From the NCBI GenBank assembly GCA_947632275.1, contig CANROR010000022.1, positions 1 to 16,431 on the forward strand: DNA of 16,431 bases. The letters run 5' to 3'. Source of the DNA: an uncultured Bacilli bacterium. GTDB lineage: Bacteria; Bacillota_I; Bacilli_A; RF39; UBA660. The position numbers were made by a program, and so were the translations under genes. Numbering within the stretch: position 1 is the stretch's first letter; each line of letters starts with the position of its first letter. Under the pieces are notes generated by a model. The model was not told the origin of the DNA and made no database searches. It saw only the letters and a list, made by a program, of their open reading frames with translations. Positions 1-6,623 of the stretch are shown here, in pieces.

Positions 1-1
1 G

Positions 2-862
2 GCGCAAGCTAAAATTACGTTAACTAATGTTTTAAATGGTTTAATTAGAGTGCTTTGGGGTTTGTTTAAAAAGTTAATTATCGCGGGCCGTGTCAACATT
101 TTAATTATGGCTTTAAAAAGTTATGCGGGTGGTTTATTTACTTTGACGGCTTGTTTATGGTATTTTTTACTTTTATATGCCGACTTTTCAGGGGGCATTG
201 ATATCGTTTTAGGTTTTTCCCATATGTTTAATATTAATTTAAAAGAAAATTTTGATCGACCATATTTAGCGACCAGTATCAAAGATTTTTGGCATCGGTG
301 GCATATGAGCTTAACTTCCTTTTTAAAAGATTATATTTATATTCCTTTAGGGGGCAATAAAAAGGGAAAATTAAGACAAAAGCTAAATATTATGATTACT
401 TTTTTGGTTTCGGCTTTCTGGCATGGACCTAGTTATCTTTTCTGGGGTCTTTTCCATGGCTTATTCGTGGCTTTCCCGCGCTTTTTGCAAACAAAATGGC
501 CATTTATTAATCGCCTTATCACGATTTTTATAGTTTCGCTTCTCTGGATTTTCTTTATTTATGAAGACCCATTTCAAGCTTTAAAAATGTTAGGAAGTAT
601 CTTTACCAACTTTAACTGGTTAGAATATTGGCATAACTTTTTCAACTTTGGGCTTGATTTAGCCAATTATTTAATTTTATTCGGTGCTAGTTTAATGTTA
701 TTTATTTACGAATTAAACCAACCCAAGTGGCGGGAAAAAATAATTAAAAGTAAAATCGAAACCAAATTATTAGTAATGAGCTTTTTAGCCTTGGCCATTA
801 TTCTTCTGGGTATATATGGCATTGGCTTTGAAGTTAGTGATTTTATTTATAGTAAGTTTTAG
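2..862 (+). CDS. MBOAT-family membrane O-acyltransferase (DltB/AlgI-like), 5' part missing
   Basis: This is the C-terminal 286 residues of a polytopic membrane-bound O-acyltransferase; the reading frame is open to the left edge, so the real start lies outside the window. A GTG at 50 lies inside the conserved region and is not a credible start. Diagnostic motifs are FWHRWHMS followed by YIYIPLGGNKKG (about 290-370) and the invariant-histidine motif AFWHGP (about 412-428), with several hydrophobic segments up to the C-terminus. Relatives such as DltB and AlgI move acyl groups (D-alanyl or acetyl) across the membrane onto teichoic acid or exopolysaccharide. The next gene, 8 nt downstream, is an SGNH/DltD-like protein, which is the usual partner. 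No DltA or DltC is visible, so D-alanylation and O-acetylation cannot be told apart. Family assignment is secure; substrate is inference. Confidence 0.9.
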   Translation, partial: AQAKITLTNVLNGLIRVLWGLFKKLIIAGRVNILIMALKSYAGGLFTLTACLWYFLLLYADFSGGIDIVLGFSHMFNINLKENFDRPYLATSIKDFWHRWHMSLTSFLKDYIYIPLGGNKKGKLRQKLNIMITFLVSAFWHGPSYLFWGLFHGLFVAFPRFLQTKWPFINRLITIFIVSLLWIFFIYEDPFQALKMLGSIFTNFNWLEYWHNFFNFGLDLANYLILFGASLMLFIYELNQPKWREKIIKSKIETKLLVMSFLALAIILLGIYGIGFEVSDFIYSKF

Positions 863-870
863 GTGATAAG

Positions 871-1875
871 ATGCAAAAATTTAAAATTCTCGGAATTATT
901 CTTTTGTTTATAACTTTGCTTTTGGTATTTCAAAGATTAGTTGAACCCAAATATATGAGGTCTTTAGTCGAAGGGGCTATGATTGGCGAATATTATGATG
1001 AGGCGAAAAATCATGAAGTAATTTTTTTGGGCGATTGTGAGGTATATGCCAATATTTCGCCGATGGTTTTATATGAAGAGGCGGGCATTACTTCTTATGT
1101 CCGGGGGACTAGTCAACAACTTATTTGGCAATCATACTATCTTTTAAAAGAAACTTTAAAATACGAAATTCCCAAGGTTGTCGTTTTTAATGTTAATTCC
1201 TTAAGGTATGATAAACCAGTGAGTGAGGCCTATAACCGGTTAACTTTAGATAAGATGAAATGGAGTAAAGAAAAGATTGACGCTATCCAAGCTTCCATGA
1301 CGCCGGAAGAAAACTTTTTATCTTATGTATTTCCCATTTTACGTTATCACTCTAGGATCACGGAATTAACCGCAGAAGATTGGCAATATTTTACGTCGAA
1401 AAGACAAATTACCTATAATGGCTTTTTAATTAATAAAAAGGTTAAAGCCGTAACTACTTTTCCGAGTAAAAGAAAATTAGCCAAGTCCGAATTTAGTGAT
1501 AATGTTTACCATTATTTAGACTTAATTCGTGAACTTTGCGCAGAAAACAATATTACTTTAGTCTTAATGAAAGCGCCAAGTCTTTATCCTTATTGGTATC
1601 AAGAATACGAAGAAAATGTGCTAAATTATGCCCAAAAATATCATTTAGATTATTATAATTTTCAAAAAGTTAGTACGGAAATTGGTCTTGATTATAATAC
1701 GGATACTTATGATGGCGGTCTCCATTTAAATTTAAATGGGGCTACCAAATTATCCAAGTATATGGCCAATATTTTAAAAACTAATTATGACTTGCAAGAT
1801 TTGCGATTGGATACTAAAATAAAAGCAATATATGATGAAAAATTAAATAAATATAAGGAGGAAATTAACAAATGA
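871..1875 (+). CDS. SGNH/DltD-like membrane-anchored protein, acyltransferase partner
   Basis: A 334-residue protein with an N-terminal membrane anchor (about residues 5-20) followed by an extracytoplasmic domain. The block I motif of SGNH hydrolase-like proteins appears as FLGDCEVYANISP with Cys56 where serine is usual. A C-terminal DGGLHLNLNGA segment supplies the likely catalytic Asp281/His285 region. Such proteins accompany MBOAT acyltransferases (AlgJ/AlgX, DltD, PatB) and finish acyl transfer to a polymer outside the cell. The AGGTGA ribosome-binding site (861-866) overlaps the stop codon of the MBOAT gene, so the two are translationally linked. The next gene starts inside this stop codon. 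The Ser-to-Cys change may be a feature of the subfamily. Precise substrate is unknown. Confidence 0.8.
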   Translation: MQKFKILGIILLFITLLLVFQRLVEPKYMRSLVEGAMIGEYYDEAKNHEVIFLGDCEVYANISPMVLYEEAGITSYVRGTSQQLIWQSYYLLKETLKYEIPKVVVFNVNSLRYDKPVSEAYNRLTLDKMKWSKEKIDAIQASMTPEENFLSYVFPILRYHSRITELTAEDWQYFTSKRQITYNGFLINKKVKAVTTFPSKRKLAKSEFSDNVYHYLDLIRELCAENNITLVLMKAPSLYPYWYQEYEENVLNYAQKYHLDYYNFQKVSTEIGLDYNTDTYDGGLHLNLNGATKLSKYMANILKTNYDLQDLRLDTKIKAIYDEKLNKYKEEINK

Positions 1876-2333
1876 AAAAATTAGGAATAATAATTTTAAG
1901 TATTATTTTACTTACGGGTTGTGGTAAAGAGGTAACTAATGAAGTATTTAGTTTAAACTATAACAATTTAAAGATTAATTTAAATGAAGAATTTACGCGC
2001 ACTAAATTCGGGGATGAATTAGAATATTCGGAAACGGAGAATTGTGCTTTTGAAGGTATAGGTAAAACTTATAAATATGACCATTATGAAATAGCTACTT
2101 ACACCGAAGATAACCAAGAAAAAATAATGTCAATTTATTTTTTAGATAGCGATATTAAAACGAGTGAAGGTCTTACTATTGGCGATGATATTACCAAAAT
2201 GGAAGAATTATATGGCCAAGATTATAAATTAGAAAATGATGTTTATATTTATGAAAAAAGTAATACGCAATTAAAAATAATTGCCCAAAATGGGACAATT
2301 ATTAGTATTGAATATGTTTTAGAAGAAAAATAA
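1872..2333 (+). CDS. small lipoprotein of the MBOAT operon
   Basis: A 153-residue protein with a lipoprotein signal peptide: MKK, a hydrophobic run, and the lipobox LLTGC with Cys17 as the expected lipidated residue. The mature part is acidic and contains two repeated-looking beta segments (for example TYKYDHYEIATY and KIMSIYFLD) but no motif I recognise. Its ATG overlaps the stop of the preceding gene (ATGA), behind a strong AAGGAGG site at about 1855-1861, so it belongs to the same operon and probably acts in the same surface-polymer process. It ends 2 nt before the stop of the convergent gene. Lipoprotein status is well supported; function is not known. Confidence 0.85.
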   Translation: MKKLGIIILSIILLTGCGKEVTNEVFSLNYNNLKINLNEEFTRTKFGDELEYSETENCAFEGIGKTYKYDHYEIATYTEDNQEKIMSIYFLDSDIKTSEGLTIGDDITKMEELYGQDYKLENDVYIYEKSNTQLKIIAQNGTIISIEYVLEEK

Positions 2334-2335
2334 TT

Positions 2336-3358
2336 TTATTTACTTAAAAAGATAATTTGAAGTAAAACGGCAAGGCCACTTAAAAAGAAAGAAGTGCCCA
2401 GAATAATATAAATAAGCGTAAAACCTTTAGTATCATTTTTCTTTAAAACGCGAGCTGTACCTTTATTTAATTCCGGTTGTTCTTTAACAAATTCACCATT
2501 TTCATTATAATAACCAATTATTTGACCATCTTCATTTTTAACTAAACCATTTTCATCTGGTTTTAGACTAGGATTGTATTCTTTATTTTGTTCTTCGGCA
2601 ATTGCTTCATCTCTTTTTTCATTATCACTAATCGAAACTTTGTCTCGTTTAGCTTCCATTCTTTTTTGAAAATTATGGGCATAAGCATAATCGACATTTT
2701 CTAAACCAAAATTCATTTTTTCATTGGTTTTAAAATAAACATTACCTAAATCAGTAAAGGGATCATCGCTTTTTTCAATCACATTTGTATTAATGGGGCT
2801 TCTTAGGGCTATTTCTAAAGCCACGGGTTCAATTAATTCCTTTTGTAAGGTTTCATTATAATTAAGACTATATTTTAAATGTTCGACATAGTCATTACCA
2901 TTTTTATAACCTAATTTAATTTCGCAAAATTTATTACTTAAAGCATCATCGCGAACTTTAAAATTAATAAAACCCTCCAAATTTTGGCCTTGATTATTTC
3001 TTAAATCATTAATAATTTTATTTTTAATTGTTACAATATCATTTAACTTTAATTCGGCATAACCGGCATTTAAGATTTTTTCTTTTTCTTCTTGGGAAAT
3101 ATTACTATTACTCAAATACTTTTGCAAAGTAAAAGTATCTTTAATTTGGCCATTTTTAACCATTTCTTTTAAAGTATTTAAAAGATAATCTTCTTTTATT
3201 TGGTTCTTTTTTTCTTCTAATAGGGGTAATATCATGGTTTTTTCTTCTTCACTAATTTCTTTTAATTCATTATTTTCTAATTTAAATATTTCATAAGTAT
3301 CAGTATTTAATTTTACATAATAGGAATTACCATTATTATTAAAATAAAAGTTATCCAT
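2336..3358 (-). CDS. unrecognised protein with a C-terminal membrane anchor
   Basis: A 340-residue charged protein with no signal peptide. The only strong hydrophobic segment is at the extreme C-terminus (about residues 314-338), followed by two or three residues, so it looks tail-anchored with its bulk in the cytoplasm. Residues 1-120 are rich in Glu/Lys and probably helical. A central region (about 120-230) is mixed. A segment near 265-295 (DENGLVKNEDGQIIGYYNENG) resembles a short beta-hairpin repeat, followed by a linker. The start at 3358 is supported by an AGGTGA site six bases upstream on the minus strand. It has its own promoter and runs divergently from the surface-protein pair. I recognise no family. 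Confidence 0.8.
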   Translation of the reverse strand: MDNFYFNNNGNSYYVKLNTDTYEIFKLENNELKEISEEEKTMILPLLEEKKNQIKEDYLLNTLKEMVKNGQIKDTFTLQKYLSNSNISQEEKEKILNAGYAELKLNDIVTIKNKIINDLRNNQGQNLEGFINFKVRDDALSNKFCEIKLGYKNGNDYVEHLKYSLNYNETLQKELIEPVALEIALRSPINTNVIEKSDDPFTDLGNVYFKTNEKMNFGLENVDYAYAHNFQKRMEAKRDKVSISDNEKRDEAIAEEQNKEYNPSLKPDENGLVKNEDGQIIGYYNENGEFVKEQPELNKGTARVLKKNDTKGFTLIYIILGTSFFLSGLAVLLQIIFLSK

Positions 3359-3382
3359 TAATTATCACCTACCATTAATTTT

Positions 3383-3411
3383 ATAATACTAAAAGATTTG
3401 TTTATTAACAA
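3383..3411 (-). promoter_or_regulatory. sigma-A-type promoter for the minus-strand gene ending at 2336
   Basis: On the minus strand TTGTTA (3406-3411) and TATTAT (3383-3388) are separated by exactly 17 bases, about 25 bp upstream of the start codon at 3358. Four of six and five of six positions match the consensus. Confidence 0.6.
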
Positions 3412-3437
3412 GCAGAATTATAATTTGGGAAAATAAT

Positions 3438-3457
3438 TTGTCAAAAAATTGTCAAAA
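3438..3457 (+). repeat. direct repeat TTGTCAAAA x2, possible operator
   Basis: TTGTCAAAA occurs at 3438-3446 and 3449-3457, 11 bp apart, about one helical turn, upstream of the first surface-protein promoter. A related TTGTCAAAT lies at 4867-4875 upstream of the second copy, 22 bp before its -35 instead of 32 bp. The helical phasing hints at a regulator site; no regulator is identified. Confidence 0.3.
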
Positions 3458-3479
3458 TATAAACTTTTTAAATTTAGGC

Positions 3480-3527
3480 CTTGAATATATATATATATAT
3501 ATATAATTATGGGTGAAAGTAGGATTT
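3480..3527 (+). repeat. 48-bp perfect direct repeat, copy 1 (promoter plus leader)
   Basis: Bases 3480-3527 are identical to 4888-4935. The unit holds a -35-like TTGAAT, a 21-nt alternating AT tract, TATAAT, and a leader ending in the Shine-Dalgarno site AGTAGGA. The downstream bases up to and through the start codon are also nearly identical (ATGAAAAGAAAAATA in both). The two copies flank the first paralog, so recombination between them would delete it. Confidence 0.95.
3481..3507 (+). promoter_or_regulatory. promoter with AT-dinucleotide spacer, surface protein 1
   Basis: TTGAAT (3481-3486) and TATAAT (3502-3507) are separated by 15 bases that are entirely part of an alternating AT tract (3485-3505). 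Gain of one AT unit would give the optimal 17-base spacing. Transcription should start near 3513-3515, leaving a leader of about 18 nt. Slippage of such a tract switches fimbrial hif genes in Haemophilus influenzae; that parallel is inference here. Confidence 0.65.
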
Positions 3528-3531
3528 GCCT

Positions 3532-4809
3532 ATGAAAAGAAAAATAGGAAGCGTAGGATTATTAATAATTATTATAATTGGTGTAATAAGTTTAGTTATG
3601 TTCAAAGAAAAAGACCAATTAGAAAGTAGAGAGACTAATTCCAACAAATTGATTAGTATGAATCTTGAACAAGAAGATGGTAGTTATAAAGAAGTAAGCG
3701 ATACGGCTTGGCCTCAAAATGGTTATGTCTTTAATGCTAAGAAAAGCAAATGTGAACAAGGAAGTACCTTAAATTACATTGAAAAAACTAAAACAATTCA
3801 AGTTTCAACTTCTAAAAGAGATAAATGTTATGTTTATTTTGATATAGCAACTCTTGCTAAAGTTTGTGAAGGAAAATCAATAGGATGTATAGCCGAAAAT
3901 GCTAATATGGATTCAACAATTTATCATCATTTAAATTTGACTGGTAGCGCCGAAGATGATTCTTATCGTTATGCGGGTTCCTTTGAAGAAGTCAATAACT
4001 TTGTTTGTTTAGATGGCACCACTTCCGAAGGTTCTTGTGCTAATGAAGATGAGGATCTTTATCGAATTATAGGCTTGTTCAAAAATACATCAGGCCAATA
4101 TGAAATGAAATTAATAAAATATGACTATGCGACAAATACTCAATTAGGCAAAACAGGGGCTTACTTATCCACATATGGCAATTCTGATTACTATAATGGT
4201 AATCCCGAAAATTTAAATAGTATAGGAAAATATTATTGGACTAGCAGTAGTAATAAAGTAAATGAATGGTCAGGAAGTACATTAAGAACTACAAATTTAA
4301 ATACAACGTATTTAAATTATTTAAAAAATACAAAACATTTAGATACAGATAAATTGATAGCAACGCATTCTTGGAGTTTAAACGGACATAGTGATTATAA
4401 AGTAACTCCAAAAGTAATGTATAATAATGAAATGAATAAAGTCTCTAGTAGTCCAAGCAATCCAACTAAAACTAAAACAGTGTCTAATAAAATAGGTTTA
4501 ATGTATGTATCCGACTATGGTTATGCGGCCAGTCCTAGTAGTACAAATAATTGGTCTAAGAGTTTATATGAATATGAAAATTACATATCAAGCAATTGGA
4601 TGTACAGGGGCTTATTCGATTGGACTATATCTCGTAATTCGGGAAGTAGCAATGCGGCTTTTGATGTGATTAACATTGGTCGCGTAGTTAACTACACTGT
4701 TAATGCTATTGGGGGTGCAATTAGACCAACTTTCTATCTTTCAACATCAACTAAAATTAAAAATGGGGATGGCAGTAAAACAAATCCATATCGGGTAATT
4801 GTAGAATAA
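3532..4809 (+). CDS. membrane-anchored surface protein, paralog 1 with C-terminal RPxxYLS domain
   Basis: A 425-residue protein starting at ATG 3532; an in-frame TTG at 3526 is disfavoured because AGGA (3521-3524) is spaced correctly for the ATG and because the paralog has a stop codon at that place. MKRK plus a hydrophobic segment (about 5-24) forms a signal anchor. Cys74 and Cys99 (SKCEQGS and DKCYVYFD) match Cys75 and Cys98 of the paralog and may pair. A middle part contains YRIIGLFKN. The C-terminal part has GLMYVSDYGY, NWMYRGL and IRPTFYLS...GDGSKTNPYR, the layout of lectin-like/DUF6273-type ligand-binding domains (family link is inference). Residues encoded by 4636-4722 are barely conserved. 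Function probably surface adhesion or binding; not proven. Confidence 0.85.
   Translation: MKRKIGSVGLLIIIIIGVISLVMFKEKDQLESRETNSNKLISMNLEQEDGSYKEVSDTAWPQNGYVFNAKKSKCEQGSTLNYIEKTKTIQVSTSKRDKCYVYFDIATLAKVCEGKSIGCIAENANMDSTIYHHLNLTGSAEDDSYRYAGSFEEVNNFVCLDGTTSEGSCANEDEDLYRIIGLFKNTSGQYEMKLIKYDYATNTQLGKTGAYLSTYGNSDYYNGNPENLNSIGKYYWTSSSNKVNEWSGSTLRTTNLNTTYLNYLKNTKHLDTDKLIATHSWSLNGHSDYKVTPKVMYNNEMNKVSSSPSNPTKTKTVSNKIGLMYVSDYGYAASPSSTNNWSKSLYEYENYISSNWMYRGLFDWTISRNSGSSNAAFDVINIGRVVNYTVNAIGGAIRPTFYLSTSTKIKNGDGSKTNPYRVIVE
4636..4722 (+). other. hypervariable block 1 in surface protein 1
   Basis: A 29-codon stretch between an Arg codon and the conserved IRP motif. It aligns without gaps to the 29-codon block 6138-6224 of the paralog, yet only about 5 of 29 residues agree, whereas 14 of about 24 residues agree right after it. 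It is less A-rich than the gene body (24 A in 90 nt at 4641-4730). The place and composition are like variable regions of diversity-generating retroelement targets, but no reverse transcriptase or template repeat is in the window. Confidence 0.45.
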
Positions 4810-4887
4810 GAAAGAAAATGTTAATTTTTGTAAAGTGGAATTATAAATAAAAATTTGTGTCTAAAATTGTCAAATATTTTTTTGGAT

Positions 4888-4935
4888 CTTGAATATATAT
4901 ATATATATATATAATTATGGGTGAAAGTAGGATTT
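4888..4935 (+). repeat. 48-bp perfect direct repeat, copy 2 (promoter plus leader)
   Basis: Identical base for base to 3480-3527, including the same length of AT tract. It lies in the 131-nt gap between the two paralogs. No convincing terminator is visible in that gap, so the second gene may also be reached by read-through. Confidence 0.95.
4889..4915 (+). promoter_or_regulatory. promoter with AT-dinucleotide spacer, surface protein 2
   Basis: TTGAAT (4889-4894), a 15-base AT-tract spacer and TATAAT (4910-4915), the same as the first copy. The upstream DNA differs except for TTGTCAAAT at 4867-4875. Confidence 0.65.
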
Positions 4936-4940
4936 AGCCC

Positions 4941-6308
4941 ATGAAAAGAAAAATAATATTAAGTACCATATTAATTTTGATAATTACATTAAGCTTAGTT
5001 TTAGTGTATCCCAAAAAGGAAAATCAGATTTTAAAAAATCAAAGTAGTAAAAAGAATAATTTTTTAAGTATTATGATTGAAGAACAAGCCGGAACTGGTA
5101 AATATAATAAAACAGATGAGTTTCCTCAAACTGGCTATGTTTTAAATTCTAATTTAAGTAAATGTTTAAATGGTAGTAAAATAAAATATGAAAATGGCAG
5201 TATATCCGTAATAGGAACCAAAGCCGATCGTTGTTATGTTTATTTTGATTTTGATGCTTTAGGTAGTTTATGTCGCAATCAAAATATGGCCGAATGTTTC
5301 ATTAAAAATTATCAGAAAGATGGTTCAATAATTTATCATGATGGTTTACCCGATTATGATGGCATGGCAAATGCAAATCTAGAAGCTAGCGATTTAAGTT
5401 ATCGTTACAGTGGCGGTAATGATGTAGTTCATAACTATGTTTGCTTTGGAAGTAAATGCTCAATTGATCCGGAAAACCCAGGGTATAAAAATTTATATCG
5501 AATAATTGGTTTATTTAAAAATGATAGTGACGAATATGAAATAAAAATAATCAAAGCAGATGCGGCAACCAAAGAAGACCTAGGAGATGAGACATATCCT
5601 GGTAGTGCTTACTATGGCAGTGATGGAACACCAAATAAACAATATTATAAAGGAAAGTTAACAAGCTATGGCTATTACTACTGGAATAGTACTGATAATG
5701 CGCATTTATTATCTGAAAATAATACAAATGTAAATATGTGGAAAGAAAGTAATTTAAATACCAAAAATCTAAATGGAAAATACTATGGTGCTATAGAAGC
5801 CACATATAAAGCAATGATAGTGGAACATGAATGGCAAGTAGGTGGGTATTTAAGTTCTGAAAATGTTAAAGCTACATATGATGTCGAACTAGGAACAGTA
5901 AAATTAACTAAAGAAAGTAAAAATTGTTATGACCAAGGCAAACCAAATGAAGTTAGACAATGTGATCAAAACAATGATTTAATATACAAAGCCCATGTCG
6001 GATTAATGTATGTTTCAGATTATATGTACGGGACACTATCAGAATACTGGACAACTAAAGGAAAAAATTATAGTCAAGAAGAAATAAAAGATAATAATTG
6101 GCTATATTTAGGGTTGAACGAATGGATTCTTCCACGATCTTCGGCATTTGGTGACCGTGCGATTTATGTTGGTTACTTAGGTGATTCTTACTATGACAAT
6201 TACGTGTATGGTGCCAGTAGTATACGTCCTTGCTTATATCTCTCATCTGATGTGAAAATAACAGGAGGATCTGGCACGGAAACAAACCCGTATCGATTGG
6301 AAGTATAA
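4941..6308 (+). CDS. membrane-anchored surface protein, paralog 2 with C-terminal RPxxYLS domain
   Basis: A 455-residue paralog of the preceding protein. It begins MKRK, has a signal anchor (about 5-23), conserved Cys75 and Cys98 (SKCLNGS, DRCYVYFD), YRIIGLFKN, GLMYVSDYMY, NWLYLGL, IRPCLYLS and a closing GSGTETNPYR. AGGA at 4929-4932 is eight bases before the ATG, and a TAG directly upstream in frame fixes the start. It is 30 residues longer than its paralog, mostly in the middle, where an extra pair of cysteines (SKNCYDQGKPNEVRQCDQ) forms a likely loop. The last 180 nt are about 42% G+C against about 25% in the middle of the gene. Probably exported and surface-exposed; ligand unknown. Confidence 0.85.
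   Translation: MKRKIILSTILILIITLSLVLVYPKKENQILKNQSSKKNNFLSIMIEEQAGTGKYNKTDEFPQTGYVLNSNLSKCLNGSKIKYENGSISVIGTKADRCYVYFDFDALGSLCRNQNMAECFIKNYQKDGSIIYHDGLPDYDGMANANLEASDLSYRYSGGNDVVHNYVCFGSKCSIDPENPGYKNLYRIIGLFKNDSDEYEIKIIKADAATKEDLGDETYPGSAYYGSDGTPNKQYYKGKLTSYGYYYWNSTDNAHLLSENNTNVNMWKESNLNTKNLNGKYYGAIEATYKAMIVEHEWQVGGYLSSENVKATYDVELGTVKLTKESKNCYDQGKPNEVRQCDQNNDLIYKAHVGLMYVSDYMYGTLSEYWTTKGKNYSQEEIKDNNWLYLGLNEWILPRSSAFGDRAIYVGYLGDSYYDNYVYGASSIRPCLYLSSDVKITGGSGTETNPYRLEV
6138..6224 (+). other. hypervariable block 2 in surface protein 2
   Basis: A 29-codon block before the conserved IRP motif, rich in Tyr, Asp, Ser, Asn and Gly and with many C-ending codons (TAC, GAC). The coding strand has only 20 A in the 100 nt 6131-6230, against 47 in the 100 nt 5701-5800. 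Same length and place as 4636-4722. Differences between the two blocks also fall at third codon positions that are not A, so they did not arise from one shared template by A-specific mutagenesis alone. Confidence 0.45.
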
Positions 6309-6357
6309 GAGGTTGAAAAAATAATTTGTTAAAAAATACTAAGATCCATTTAAAAAT

Positions 6358-6387
6358 AAATATTGGTAGCAATATCAATATTTTTTT
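6358..6387 (+). terminator. weak intrinsic terminator after surface protein 2
   Basis: AAATATTG (6358-6365) can pair with CAATATTT (6376-6383), followed by T residues; a shorter alternative pairs 6360-6365 with 6370-6375. The stem is AT-rich and only moderately stable. Confidence 0.45.
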
Positions 6388-6401
6388 GTTAAGATAATTA
6401 T

Positions 6402-6623
6402 ATGGATGAATTAAGAAAAATAAATAATATATTAATTAAAGATAGTGAGATAAATACTTTAAAAAAGTATGATATTGATGTTAATCAATGTTCTTCAATT
6501 GATGAAGTATTATTTTTAATTGATCAAATAATTGATGATTTGACGGATGAAGAATATGATGAACTTGATTATGTTAGTCGAGAATTGATGGAAAGAAAGT
6601 ATTATGAAAAAGTTAATAAATAG
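6402..6623 (+). CDS. small acidic protein upstream of tag
   Basis: A 73-residue, strongly acidic, probably all-helical protein without signal peptide or membrane segment. The C-terminal half (LIDQIIDDLTDEEYDELDYVSRELMERKYYEK) looks like an amphipathic helical pair. No family recognised. The Shine-Dalgarno site is weak and the start lies only about 15 nt after the putative terminator, so expression signals are unclear. Its 3' end overlaps tag by 20 nt in another frame, which makes translational coupling with tag likely. Codon use is like that of its neighbours, so I think it is a real gene, but a link to base-excision repair is only positional. Confidence 0.65.
   Translation: MDELRKINNILIKDSEINTLKKYDIDVNQCSSIDEVLFLIDQIIDDLTDEEYDELDYVSRELMERKYYEKVNK

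Noticed and set aside
3485..3505. AT tract as random low complexity or a CRISPR-like repeat
   Set aside because: It is kept identical in two places with identical flanks and sits exactly between promoter boxes; there are no repeat-spacer units.
3526..3531. TTG start two codons upstream for surface protein 1
   Set aside because: The Shine-Dalgarno would be too close, and paralog 2 has a stop codon in that place; ATG 3532 fits both genes.
4636..6224. Firm call of a diversity-generating retroelement
   Set aside because: No reverse transcriptase or template repeat is present in the window, and the two blocks also differ at non-A third positions; kept as a hypothesis only.
6055..6378. Minus-strand ORF of 107 residues across the end of surface protein 2
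   Set aside because: It lies opposite a clear gene, shows no motif and has no ribosome-binding site; a shadow frame.
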